Positions 1-5,862 of a stretch of DNA of 5,902 nucleotides are shown here, in pieces. The position numbers were made by a program, and so were the translations under genes. Source of the stretch: an uncultured Acidobacteriota bacterium (GTDB lineage Bacteria > Acidobacteriota > Thermoanaerobaculia > Gp7-AA8). Numbering within the stretch: position 1 is the first letter of the stretch; each line of letters opens with the position of its first letter. The DNA is taken from contig CAMPKJ010000292.1 in the NCBI GenBank assembly GCA_946887105.1, positions 1 through 5,902 of the forward strand, written 5' to 3'. Below the pieces are notes generated by a model. That model was given only the letters and a program-made list of their open reading frames with translations. It did no database searches and was not told where the DNA came from.

Positions 1-26
1 GGGCGCGTCCGGAGCGTAGCGGATCC

Positions 27-2459
27 ATGCACGACCTCCGCTACGCCATCCGGCTGCTCGCCCGCAATCCGCTGTTCGCGCTGACGGCCATGCTCTCGCT
101 CGCCATCGGCATCGGCGCGAACACGACCATCTTCACGGTCGCGAATGCATTGCTGTTCCGCGCGCCGGCGGGTGTCGTCGATGCGGATCGCGTGGTCGAC
201 ATCGGCCGCTCCGAAAACGGCGACGGCTTCGACAACGGTTCGTATCCGAATTACGCCGACCTGCGTGCGCACAATCGCGTCTTCACCGATGTCTACGCGA
301 CCGAGTGGGGCATGGATCCGATGAGTCTCGGCGGACCGGGCGGAGCGGAGCGCATCTTCGGAATCCTGGTCACGAACAACTATTTCGACGTCCTCGGCAC
401 GCGTCCCGCCGCGGGACGGCTGTTCTCGCGCAACGATCCCGACGACGCCGGCGCCGCACCGCACGTCGTGCTCACGCACCGCTTCTGGACGCGGCGCTTT
501 CAAAACGATCCGTCCATCGTCGGCCGCCAGCTGCGAATCAACGGGCACACGTTCACGGTCGCAGGCGTCGCCGAGGAGGGCTTTCAGGGAACGACTCCGC
601 AGATGCCGGACGTGTTCGTGCCCATCAGCATGGTCGCGCAAGCGACTCCCAATCAAAGCGCGGCGATGCTCACGAACCGCCGCGCGTCATTCATCATCAT
701 GGGCGCGCGGCTGAAGCCCGGCGTTTCCATCGAAGCCGCACAAGCCGAGCTGAATGCGATCGCGGCGACGCTCGAACGGGAGTTCCCGCAGGACAACCGC
801 GGCAACGGATTCAAAGTCGCGCCGCTGTCGCCGATCCCCGGCAACTCCGCGCCTGTGGCCGCATTCATGGCCGGATTGATGGTCGTGGTCGCGCTGGTGC
901 TGGCCATCGCGTGCGCGAACCTCGCGGGCGTGCTGCTCGCGCGCGCCACATCGCGGCGTCGCGAAGTGGCGGTGCGCCTCGCACTCGGCGCGGGCAGAGG
1001 ACGTCTGATGCAGCAGATGTTCGTCGAGACCGCCATTCTGTTTCTCGGCGGCGCCGCGGCCGGCTTGCTCGTCGCGCGCATCATGACCTCGCTGCTCCTG
1101 GCCATGCTGCCGGCGCTGCCGGTGCAGATCGATCTCGCGCTCGCACTCGACGCGAAGGCGGTGCTCTTCACGATCGGCCTGTCGCTCGTGGCGGCGGTGT
1201 TCTCCGGACTGGCGCCGGCATTCCACGCCTCGCGCGGCGACGTCGTGAGCTCGCTGAAGGCGGACGCCGCATCGGCACCGGAGCGGATGCGCCTGCGCAA
1301 CGCATTCGTGATCGCGCAGGTGGCGCTGAGCATGGTGCTGGTCGTCGGCGCAGGTCTGCTCGTGCGCGCCATGCAGCGCGCAGCGGACATCGACGCCGGC
1401 TTCGATCCGCGCGGCGTCGAAGTGACCACCATCGACCTGGCATTGGCCGGCTACACCGACGACACGGGACCGCTGTTCGCGCGCCAGATTCTCGAACGCG
1501 TGCGCACCATTCCGGGCGTTGCGCACGCGACACTCGCCGCACGCCTGCCGCTCAGCGGCGGCGGCCTCGGACTGGGACGACTGACGCTCCCCGGCGCTCC
1601 CGCGGACGACGACGGAATCACCACGGACTGGAACGCGATCGAGCCGGGATACTTCGCCACGATGCGCATGCCTCTGCTGACCGGCCGCGATTTCAACGCG
1701 TTCGATCGCCCGCAAACGCCCTTTGCCGCCATCGTGAACGAGACGTTCGCCAAACGCATCTGGCCGAATCAGAACGCGATCGGCAAAGTGCTCGTGCAGC
1801 ACACCGGGCCCGATTCTTCGCGAGCTCTCACCGTGGTCGGCATCGCGCGCGACGCCAAATACCGCACGCTCGGCGAGGCGCCGCGCAACTTCATCTACGT
1901 CCCGCTGCAGCAGCAGTACCTCTCCGGCTTCACGATCGTCGCGCGCGCGACGCGCGGACAGCGACTCGCCACCGACATCCGTACGCTGCTCGCATCGATG
2001 AACGCCAACGTGCCGGTGATCTCGTCCCAATCGCTCGAAGAATTCACGTCCATCGGCCTGCTGCCGCAACGCATCGCCGCCTCGATCTCCGCGAGCCTGG
2101 GCATGGTCGGATTGCTGCTCGCGGCAATCGGCATCTACGGCGTCACCGCGTATCTCGTCGCCAGCCGCACCCGCGAGATCGGCATCCGCATGGCGCTCGG
2201 CGCCGGCCGCGCCGCGGTCGTGCGTATGGTGCTGCGCCAGGGCATGCGTCTCGTGATGATCGGCATGCTCATCGGCCTCGCTCTCGCCGCCGCCGGCGCG
2301 CAGCTCCTGCGATCGCTGCTCCTCGGGATCGGCACGACCGACCCGATCACCTTCGCGAGCGCCGCGGCGCTTTTCTGCATCATCGGACTGGCCGCCTGTT
2401 ATGTGCCCGTCCGGCGCGCGACGGCGGTCGATCCGGCCGTCGCGCTGCGTACGGAGTGA
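27..2459 (+). CDS. ADOP-type ABC transporter permease (duplicated MacB/FtsX permease without ATPase)
   Basis: An 810-residue inner-membrane protein built from two MacB-like permease units in tandem. Unit 1: N-terminal helix about residues 16-44 with the family signature GIGANTTIF, an extracytoplasmic MacB-type core about 50-270, then helices about 281-305, 333-358 and 377-400. Unit 2: helix about 425-447, second core about 450-680, helices about 687-712, 741-765 and 774-796. The cytoplasmic coupling segment recurs as REVAVRLALGAGR (312-324) and REIGIRMALGAGR (716-728), direct evidence of duplication. Length of about 800 residues and the MHDLRYAIRLLARNP start are typical of acidobacterial ADOPs. 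Related MacB proteins move substrates by mechanotransmission using a separate ATPase; none lies in this window and the substrate is unknown. The ATG at 27 fits the family, with only a weak GGAG 12 bases upstream. The frame stays open to base 3, so an N-terminal extension beyond the left edge cannot be excluded. Confidence 0.93.
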   Translation: MHDLRYAIRLLARNPLFALTAMLSLAIGIGANTTIFTVANALLFRAPAGVVDADRVVDIGRSENGDGFDNGSYPNYADLRAHNRVFTDVYATEWGMDPMSLGGPGGAERIFGILVTNNYFDVLGTRPAAGRLFSRNDPDDAGAAPHVVLTHRFWTRRFQNDPSIVGRQLRINGHTFTVAGVAEEGFQGTTPQMPDVFVPISMVAQATPNQSAAMLTNRRASFIIMGARLKPGVSIEAAQAELNAIAATLEREFPQDNRGNGFKVAPLSPIPGNSAPVAAFMAGLMVVVALVLAIACANLAGVLLARATSRRREVAVRLALGAGRGRLMQQMFVETAILFLGGAAAGLLVARIMTSLLLAMLPALPVQIDLALALDAKAVLFTIGLSLVAAVFSGLAPAFHASRGDVVSSLKADAASAPERMRLRNAFVIAQVALSMVLVVGAGLLVRAMQRAADIDAGFDPRGVEVTTIDLALAGYTDDTGPLFARQILERVRTIPGVAHATLAARLPLSGGGLGLGRLTLPGAPADDDGITTDWNAIEPGYFATMRMPLLTGRDFNAFDRPQTPFAAIVNETFAKRIWPNQNAIGKVLVQHTGPDSSRALTVVGIARDAKYRTLGEAPRNFIYVPLQQQYLSGFTIVARATRGQRLATDIRTLLASMNANVPVISSQSLEEFTSIGLLPQRIAASISASLGMVGLLLAAIGIYGVTAYLVASRTREIGIRMALGAGRAAVVRMVLRQGMRLVMIGMLIGLALAAAGAQLLRSLLLGIGTTDPITFASAAALFCIIGLAACYVPVRRATAVDPAVALRTE

Positions 2460-2465
2460 GAACTT

Positions 2466-2474
2466 TGCTATAAC
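2466..2474 (+). promoter_or_regulatory. Extended -10 promoter element placed for a leaderless transcript
   Basis: The 21-base gap after the permease stop contains TGCTATAAC, an extended -10 (TGn) followed by TATAAC, a 5 of 6 match to TATAAT. The hexamer (2469-2474) ends exactly 6 bases before the ATG at 2481, so a standard start site 7 bases downstream would fall on the A of that ATG. No -35-like hexamer is visible 16-18 bases upstream, which the TG extension could offset. No Shine-Dalgarno lies in the last 20 bases before the start. The call rests on pattern alone. Confidence 0.5.
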
Positions 2475-2480
2475 GGCGTG

Positions 2481-3365
2481 ATGCACGTCCCTTCCTCGCC
2501 GCGGTGCGCGGTGCTGCTCGCGCATCCCGGCCACGAGCTCGTCATCCACGAGTTCGTCTCGCGCTCCCGTCCGCTCGTGGCCGTACTCACCGACGGTTCC
2601 GGCAACAGCGGGGAATCGCGCATCGACTCGACGACGCGCGTGCTCGAAGCCACGGACGCGCAGCCGGCCGGTTTCTATGGCGGGTTCACCGATGCGCAGT
2701 GCTACGCCGGCCTGCTCGCCCGCGACGGCGATCTGTTCGTCGGGATGGCCGAGGAGCTCGCGGATGTGCTGGTGGCCGCGCGGATCGAGATGGTGGTCGG
2801 CGATGCCAGCGAAGGCTGGAACCCGATCCACGACATCTGGCGGAGCGTCGTCAATGCCGCGGTTCAGCTGGCGGCGCACAGGCTCGGACACGACATCCGC
2901 AATCTCGACTTTCTGCTCTTCGGCTCCCATGCCGCGGCGGCTGCATCGTGCTCCGCGGACGCGATCGTGATGCAGCTCGATGACGCCGCGTACGACCGCA
3001 AGCTCGCCAGCGGCGCGGCGTATCAGGAGCTGCATGCCGAAATCGCCGCGGCGATCAAAGGCTCGACCTCCGATCTCGTCAAATCGCCTTCGCTCAGCGC
3101 GGAGCTCGACCGGCGCCTCGGCGGCCTGAACGGCGACTCCTATCGCGTCGAGTTGCTCCGTCCCGTGCACGACACGCCGGCCGCGGCCTTCTCAGGCGAT
3201 CGCGTTTACGAGTTGTACGGCGAGATGATGGTCGCGGCGGGCCGCTACCGCGAAGCCATCCGCCACGACCGGCATCTCGCGCCCGTCGAAGCCACGCTGC
3301 GCGAACACGCACTTCGCCAGACCGGGAGCGCCGTTTGCGCATCCTCATCAGCAGCCAGGACCTGA
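2481..3365 (+). CDS. Divergent LmbE/PIG-L-like protein with altered metal-site motif
   Basis: A 294-residue predicted soluble protein. The N-terminal third follows the PIG-L/LmbE deacetylase fold: a short hydrophobic strand, AHPGHE (14-19) where the family has AHPDDE, a VAVLTDGSG strand-loop (33-41), an R..S..RVLEA helix (47-57), and NPIHD (114-118) where the family has HPDH. In MshB-type enzymes the zinc ligands are the His and second Asp of the first motif plus the last His of the second; here these would be H15, H18 and H117. The first Asp, the general base, is Gly17. N-acetyl-sugar deacetylase activity therefore cannot be assumed. The rest (about 130-294) is mainly helical with no domain I recognise. 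ATG at 2481 is preferred over GTG at 2478 because of the -10-like element 6 bases before it. The 3' end overlaps the glycosyltransferase gene by 31 bases, suggesting a shared glycan pathway. It could instead be a non-catalytic or differently acting member of the fold. Confidence 0.82.
   Translation: MHVPSSPRCAVLLAHPGHELVIHEFVSRSRPLVAVLTDGSGNSGESRIDSTTRVLEATDAQPAGFYGGFTDAQCYAGLLARDGDLFVGMAEELADVLVAARIEMVVGDASEGWNPIHDIWRSVVNAAVQLAAHRLGHDIRNLDFLLFGSHAAAAASCSADAIVMQLDDAAYDRKLASGAAYQELHAEIAAAIKGSTSDLVKSPSLSAELDRRLGGLNGDSYRVELLRPVHDTPAAAFSGDRVYELYGEMMVAAGRYREAIRHDRHLAPVEATLREHALRQTGSAVCASSSAART
3324..3328 (+). promoter_or_regulatory. Shine-Dalgarno supporting a TTG start
   Basis: GGGAG lies inside the 3' end of the LmbE-like gene, 6 bases before TTG at 3335. 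It decides the glycosyltransferase start: the peptide from this TTG begins MRILISSQD and leads into the GGVQ loop at residue 14, the usual distance in GT-B enzymes, and no ATG or GTG lies nearby in frame. Confidence 0.7.
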
Positions 3366-4426
3366 CCAACTTCGGCGGCGTGCAGATGTTCGCACGCGAT
3401 CTCGCGCGCAAACTGTTGCAGTGGGGCCACGAGCCGATCATGCACAGCCCGCGGCTCGGCGCGGTCGCGAACGATCTGCGGAAATGGACCATCCCCGTCA
3501 CCTCCGACCTGCGCACGATCACCGTCCCTCCCGACGCGATCATCGGCAACTATCACCTCGGCACGATGACCGCGCTGCAGCAGTTCCCGCGGACGCCGGC
3601 CATCTTCGTCTGTCACACATCGACTGAGATCGTCCCGCGGGGACCGCGGATCCGGCGCTACGTCGCGGTCGATCACGCGTGCTGGTCGCACATGGTTTAC
3701 GAGTGCGGCGTCGAGCGGGAACGGGTCGAGCTGGTGCTCAACTCCGTCGACCTGACCCGCTTTCCGGCACGCGATGCGCTTCCGCCGCGCCCGCGACGCG
3801 CGTTGCTGTTCGGCAATCAGTTCTCGGGAAACGGCCCGTGGCGGGCGATCGAAACCGCGTGCAGACAACAAGGAATCGTGACCGAGATCATCGGCCGCGG
3901 CGTTGGCAAGCCGGAGCCGCATCCGGAGAAGATCCTGCTCGAATACGACATCGTGTTCGCACGCGCGCGCTCCGCGCTGGAAGCGATGGCCACCGGCGCG
4001 GCGACCATCCTGGCCGGACCGAGTCGCATGGGCACGCTCGTCAGCGCGGCCGACGTCGCGCGCTACCGGCCGGACAACTTCGGGCGCCGCGCGCTCACGA
4101 CGCCGATCGACGTGGAATCGGTCAGCCGCGAGCTGGCCCGCTACGATCCCGCGGATGCCGCGGAGGTCTGCCGCATCGTGCGCGAGACAGCATCGCTCGA
4201 GCTCGCGGCCGCACAGTTCGTGAGGCTGGCCGAAGAAGCGGCCGCGGATGCGGAGCCGTTCGATGCCGCGCGCGAGCACGCGGCGATGGTGACGTATCTC
4301 AGCAGCCTCGAAGCCGATCCGCGGCAACGGATCGACCAGCTGCATCAGTGGGTGACGAACCTTCCGGTCATCGGACGGCTGGCCGCGTGGACCGGCCGGC
4401 GGCTCATGCGCGCGCTGCGCTTCTGA
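3335..4426 (+). CDS. GT-B glycosyltransferase (GT4-like)
   Basis: A 363-residue protein, normal length for a GT-B retaining glycosyltransferase, predicted cytoplasmic or membrane-associated and transferring a sugar from a nucleotide-sugar donor to a lipid or glycan acceptor. N-terminal acceptor domain: MRILISS strand, the glycine-rich NFGGVQ loop (12-17), then DAIIGNYH (67-74) and FVCHTS (91-96). The linker carries LNSVDLTRF (135-143), the counterpart of NGVDxxxF. The C-terminal donor domain begins with ALLFGNQFSGNG (156-167) and contains ALEAMATGAATIL (214-226). E216 matches the second Glu of the EX7E motif, but the first position is Phe208. The NFGRRAL block (248-254) follows. The C-terminus is basic (RRLMRALRF), possibly membrane-associating. 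It starts with TTG within the LmbE-like gene (31-base overlap), implying translational coupling, and converges on the P450 gene with a 23-base overlap. Acceptor and sugar cannot be read from sequence. Confidence 0.86.
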   Translation: MRILISSQDLTNFGGVQMFARDLARKLLQWGHEPIMHSPRLGAVANDLRKWTIPVTSDLRTITVPPDAIIGNYHLGTMTALQQFPRTPAIFVCHTSTEIVPRGPRIRRYVAVDHACWSHMVYECGVERERVELVLNSVDLTRFPARDALPPRPRRALLFGNQFSGNGPWRAIETACRQQGIVTEIIGRGVGKPEPHPEKILLEYDIVFARARSALEAMATGAATILAGPSRMGTLVSAADVARYRPDNFGRRALTTPIDVESVSRELARYDPADAAEVCRIVRETASLELAAAQFVRLAEEAAADAEPFDAAREHAAMVTYLSSLEADPRQRIDQLHQWVTNLPVIGRLAAWTGRRLMRALRF

Positions 4427-5564
4427 CGCGCCGGAGCCGGGCCATCGCGCGCCGCGGCTGCAGCGTCAGCCGCGCGTCGTAGCGGAGATCGCGCGACACG
4501 CAGTCGAACGTCCAGTCGCGCGCGAGCTGCGAGAGGATTATCGTTCCGACCATCGTCGCGAACGCCTCGCCGATGCAGCGCCGCGCGCCGCCGCCAAACG
4601 GAAAGTAGGCGTCACGCACGGCGAGCGGCTTCTGCCAGCGCGAAGGATCGAAGCGCAGCGGATCGTCGAAGAAACGCGGATCGCGATGGACAACATACGG
4701 TGACGTCAGCACCAACGCGCCGGGCGGCACTTCGTACCCGTCGAAGCGGTACGGCGCGATCGTGCGGCGGCCGATCATCCACTGCGGCGGATAGAGGCGC
4801 ATCGATTCGAGCAGGATCGAGTGCGCGTCCGCATCACGCGCGCCCGGATGCGCGCTCAGCATCACCCACGCCCAGGTGGTGGCGATGCGGATCGTCTCCT
4901 GGCCGGTGACGAGGAACGTCGCCAGCTGGTCGTCGCTCAGATCGCGGGGCGCGAGCAGTCCGCCGCCCGTCGCGTGCTCCTTCACGTAACGAACGAGGTC
5001 GAAGAGCTTCGCGCCGCGATCGCGGCGGACGCGGAAGCGATGCGCATGCGGAAACATCACCCGCCCGAAACCACGGCCGAGCGCGTCCATCGCCTCGAGC
5101 GCCACGTCGGCATCGATCGGACAGCCGAAGAGCACGCGCGCCGCCACGGCGGAGCCGATCGCCGACATCTCGTGGAAGACATCGATCTCCGCGCCGTCGC
5201 GTTGGCGTTCGCTCCACGCCTCGATCTCCGCCGCCACCTCCGCACGCGGCGCCTCGACCGCCGGCCGCGCAAAGATCCTGCTGAAGTCCATGCGCTGCGC
5301 GCGATGATCGCCCCCCTCGCTGGTGAGCAGCCCATTGCCGAGCGGCGACGCCCCCCGCCGCGGCCCCCAGTCCTTCTCGAAGTGCGAATACGAATCGCGG
5401 AACATCTGCTGGATCAGATCCGGCCGCGACACCAGAAACACTTCCCGCGGCCCGACCCGGAAGTGGACGAGATCTCCATACGTGCGAGCCAGCTTCAGGA
5501 ACGTTTCAGGATGACGCCGGACAAAGAAAACGCGGCGCGGGCCGGGAGGGAACCGTCGTGTCAC
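4404..5564 (-). CDS. Compact cytochrome P450
   Basis: A 386-residue heme-thiolate monooxygenase without a membrane anchor. Numbering from GTG 5564: FPPGP (5-9); C-helix GDHRAQR (85-91), which would contact a heme propionate; I-helix TGQET (220-224) with the acid-alcohol pair E223/T224; K-helix ExxR at E253-R256 (ESMRLYPP); HRDPRFF (293-299); a PERF-like segment FDPSRW (305-310); heme loop FPFGGGARRCIG (321-332) with Cys330 as heme ligand. All catalytic motifs are intact, but only 12 residues separate HP (239-240) from E253, where related P450s have about 35, so helices J and J' appear largely missing; the H-to-I region is also short. GTG 5564 is preferred over the upstream ATG at 5744 because the family begins just before PPGP, the extra 60 residues are unlike P450, and they would overlap the antitoxin-like gene. 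A -10-like TATCAT lies 6 bases upstream. Substrate and redox partner are unknown; no ferredoxin or reductase is adjacent. Confidence 0.9.
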   Translation of the reverse strand: MTRRFPPGPRRVFFVRRHPETFLKLARTYGDLVHFRVGPREVFLVSRPDLIQQMFRDSYSHFEKDWGPRRGASPLGNGLLTSEGGDHRAQRMDFSRIFARPAVEAPRAEVAAEIEAWSERQRDGAEIDVFHEMSAIGSAVAARVLFGCPIDADVALEAMDALGRGFGRVMFPHAHRFRVRRDRGAKLFDLVRYVKEHATGGGLLAPRDLSDDQLATFLVTGQETIRIATTWAWVMLSAHPGARDADAHSILLESMRLYPPQWMIGRRTIAPYRFDGYEVPPGALVLTSPYVVHRDPRFFDDPLRFDPSRWQKPLAVRDAYFPFGGGARRCIGEAFATMVGTIILSQLARDWTFDCVSRDLRYDARLTLQPRRAMARLRRVRSAARA

Positions 5565-5570
5565 ACCGGC

Positions 5571-5576
5571 ATGATA
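5571..5576 (-). promoter_or_regulatory. -10-like hexamer placed for a leaderless P450 transcript
   Basis: On the minus strand the 46-base gap (5565-5610) between the antitoxin-like stop and the P450 contains TATCAT, a 5 of 6 match to TATAAT, in a GC-rich setting. It ends exactly 6 bases before GTG 5564, so the expected first transcribed base is the G of that GTG. There is no Shine-Dalgarno between them. At -35 only weak matches are present (TTCATC at 5595-5600). Evidence is pattern and spacing only. Confidence 0.42.
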
Positions 5577-5610
5577 TGCGGCGGCCGCGCGGCGGATGAA
5601 AACGCGACTC

Positions 5611-5826
5611 TCAACGCGAGTCGGTGTCGCTGAAGAACTCTTCCAGAGTGAGCTCACGATCCTCGCCATTCGCGAGCCGCTCGCGCCGCCGCTCCGTTTC
5701 CGACGCCCATGCCTCGCGCCACCGCGGGCTCCACCGGGCGGCAATGATCTCCTCCGCCAGCAACTGGCGGTCGGGATCGGGCAACTCCATCACCGCCCGA
5801 CGGATCTCTTCGAGCGAACTGGCCAT
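5611..5826 (-). CDS. Putative addiction-module component (antitoxin-like, TIGR02574-type), toxin not seen
   Basis: A 71-residue, strongly charged helical protein. It resembles the small 'putative addiction module component' family: an N-terminal SLEEIRRAVMELPDPDRQLL helix pair (4-23) followed by AEEI, an aromatic patch (W32, W36, W40), then WASETERRRERLANGEDREL (40-59) and TLEEFF (60-65), matching the family's W..E..RR..E...G pattern near the C-terminus. Length of about 70-80 residues is usual. Members normally sit directly before a RelE/ParE-type toxin gene and are presumed to bind it. Here the next gene is a P450 and the peptide ending just upstream does not look like a toxin C-terminus, so it appears orphan. 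ATG 5826 is chosen over the upstream ATG at 5862 because family homology starts at MASSLEE and the 12-residue extension would overlap the preceding gene's stop. Assignment is by pattern recognition; a generic small helical protein is the alternative. Confidence 0.62.
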   Translation of the reverse strand: MASSLEEIRRAVMELPDPDRQLLAEEIIAARWSPRWREAWASETERRRERLANGEDRELTLEEFFSDTDSR

Positions 5827-5834
5827 ACCGCACC

Positions 5835-5862
5835 AGTGTACCCCCCGGTCACCGGGTCTCAA
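5835..5862 (-). promoter_or_regulatory. Sigma70-like promoter of the antitoxin-like gene
   Basis: Minus strand: TTGAGA (5862-5857, 5 of 6 to TTGACA), a 16-base spacer, then TACACT (5840-5835, 4 of 6 to TATAAT). The predicted start site is about 5828, two bases before ATG 5826, giving a near-leaderless mRNA; no Shine-Dalgarno is present. The -35 lies inside the end of the preceding partial gene. It is the only promoter candidate here with both hexamers. Confidence 0.48.
5844..5856. repeat. Perfect 13-bp palindrome in the promoter spacer, possible operator
   Basis: CCCGGTCACCGGG is a perfect inverted repeat of 6-base arms around one base. It abuts the -35 hexamer and ends 3 bases before the -10 of the antitoxin-like gene's promoter. 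The stop codon of the preceding gene (5849-5851) sits at its centre. A regulator bound here would cover the RNA polymerase site. A very short loop and no following T-run argue against a terminator. Confidence 0.4.

Noticed and set aside
951..2243. Similar DNA segments at 951-1028 and 2163-2243, a possible direct repeat.
   Set aside because: The resemblance is at protein level and reflects the ancient internal duplication of the ADOP family, not a recent DNA repeat.
305..2473. A 722-codon plus-strand frame inside the permease gene.
   Set aside because: The Arg/His/Ala-rich, low-complexity product is typical of an out-of-frame shadow; the permease frame shows clear family motifs and membrane helices.
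687..3170. A 2.5-kb uninterrupted minus-strand reading frame opposite the permease and LmbE-like genes.
   Set aside because: Its product is rich in Arg, His, Asp and Glu with no recognisable domains and crosses two well-supported genes. Long antisense frames are expected from GC-biased codon use.
3245..4345. A 366-codon minus-strand frame opposite the glycosyltransferase.
   Set aside because: No domain signal and a skewed composition; the plus-strand frame has GT-B motifs throughout.
5561..5572. A three-codon open frame (Met-Pro-Val-stop) overlapping the P450 start, a possible upstream leader peptide.
   Set aside because: If transcription starts at 5564 as the -10 position predicts, its ATG is not transcribed; such mini-frames are common by chance.
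5581..5592. Overlapping palindromes GCGGCCGC and CCGCGCGG upstream of the P450.
   Set aside because: They are made only of G and C in a very GC-rich gap, so chance is likely, and their position relative to the promoter gives no further support.
4821..5633. A 270-codon plus-strand frame opposite the P450.
   Set aside because: Shadow of the P450, whose heme-binding, ExxR and I-helix motifs all lie in the minus-strand frame.
5565..5744. A 60-residue N-terminal extension of the P450 starting at ATG 5744.
   Set aside because: It is low-complexity and basic, overlaps the antitoxin-like gene out of frame, and P450 homology starts just after GTG 5564.
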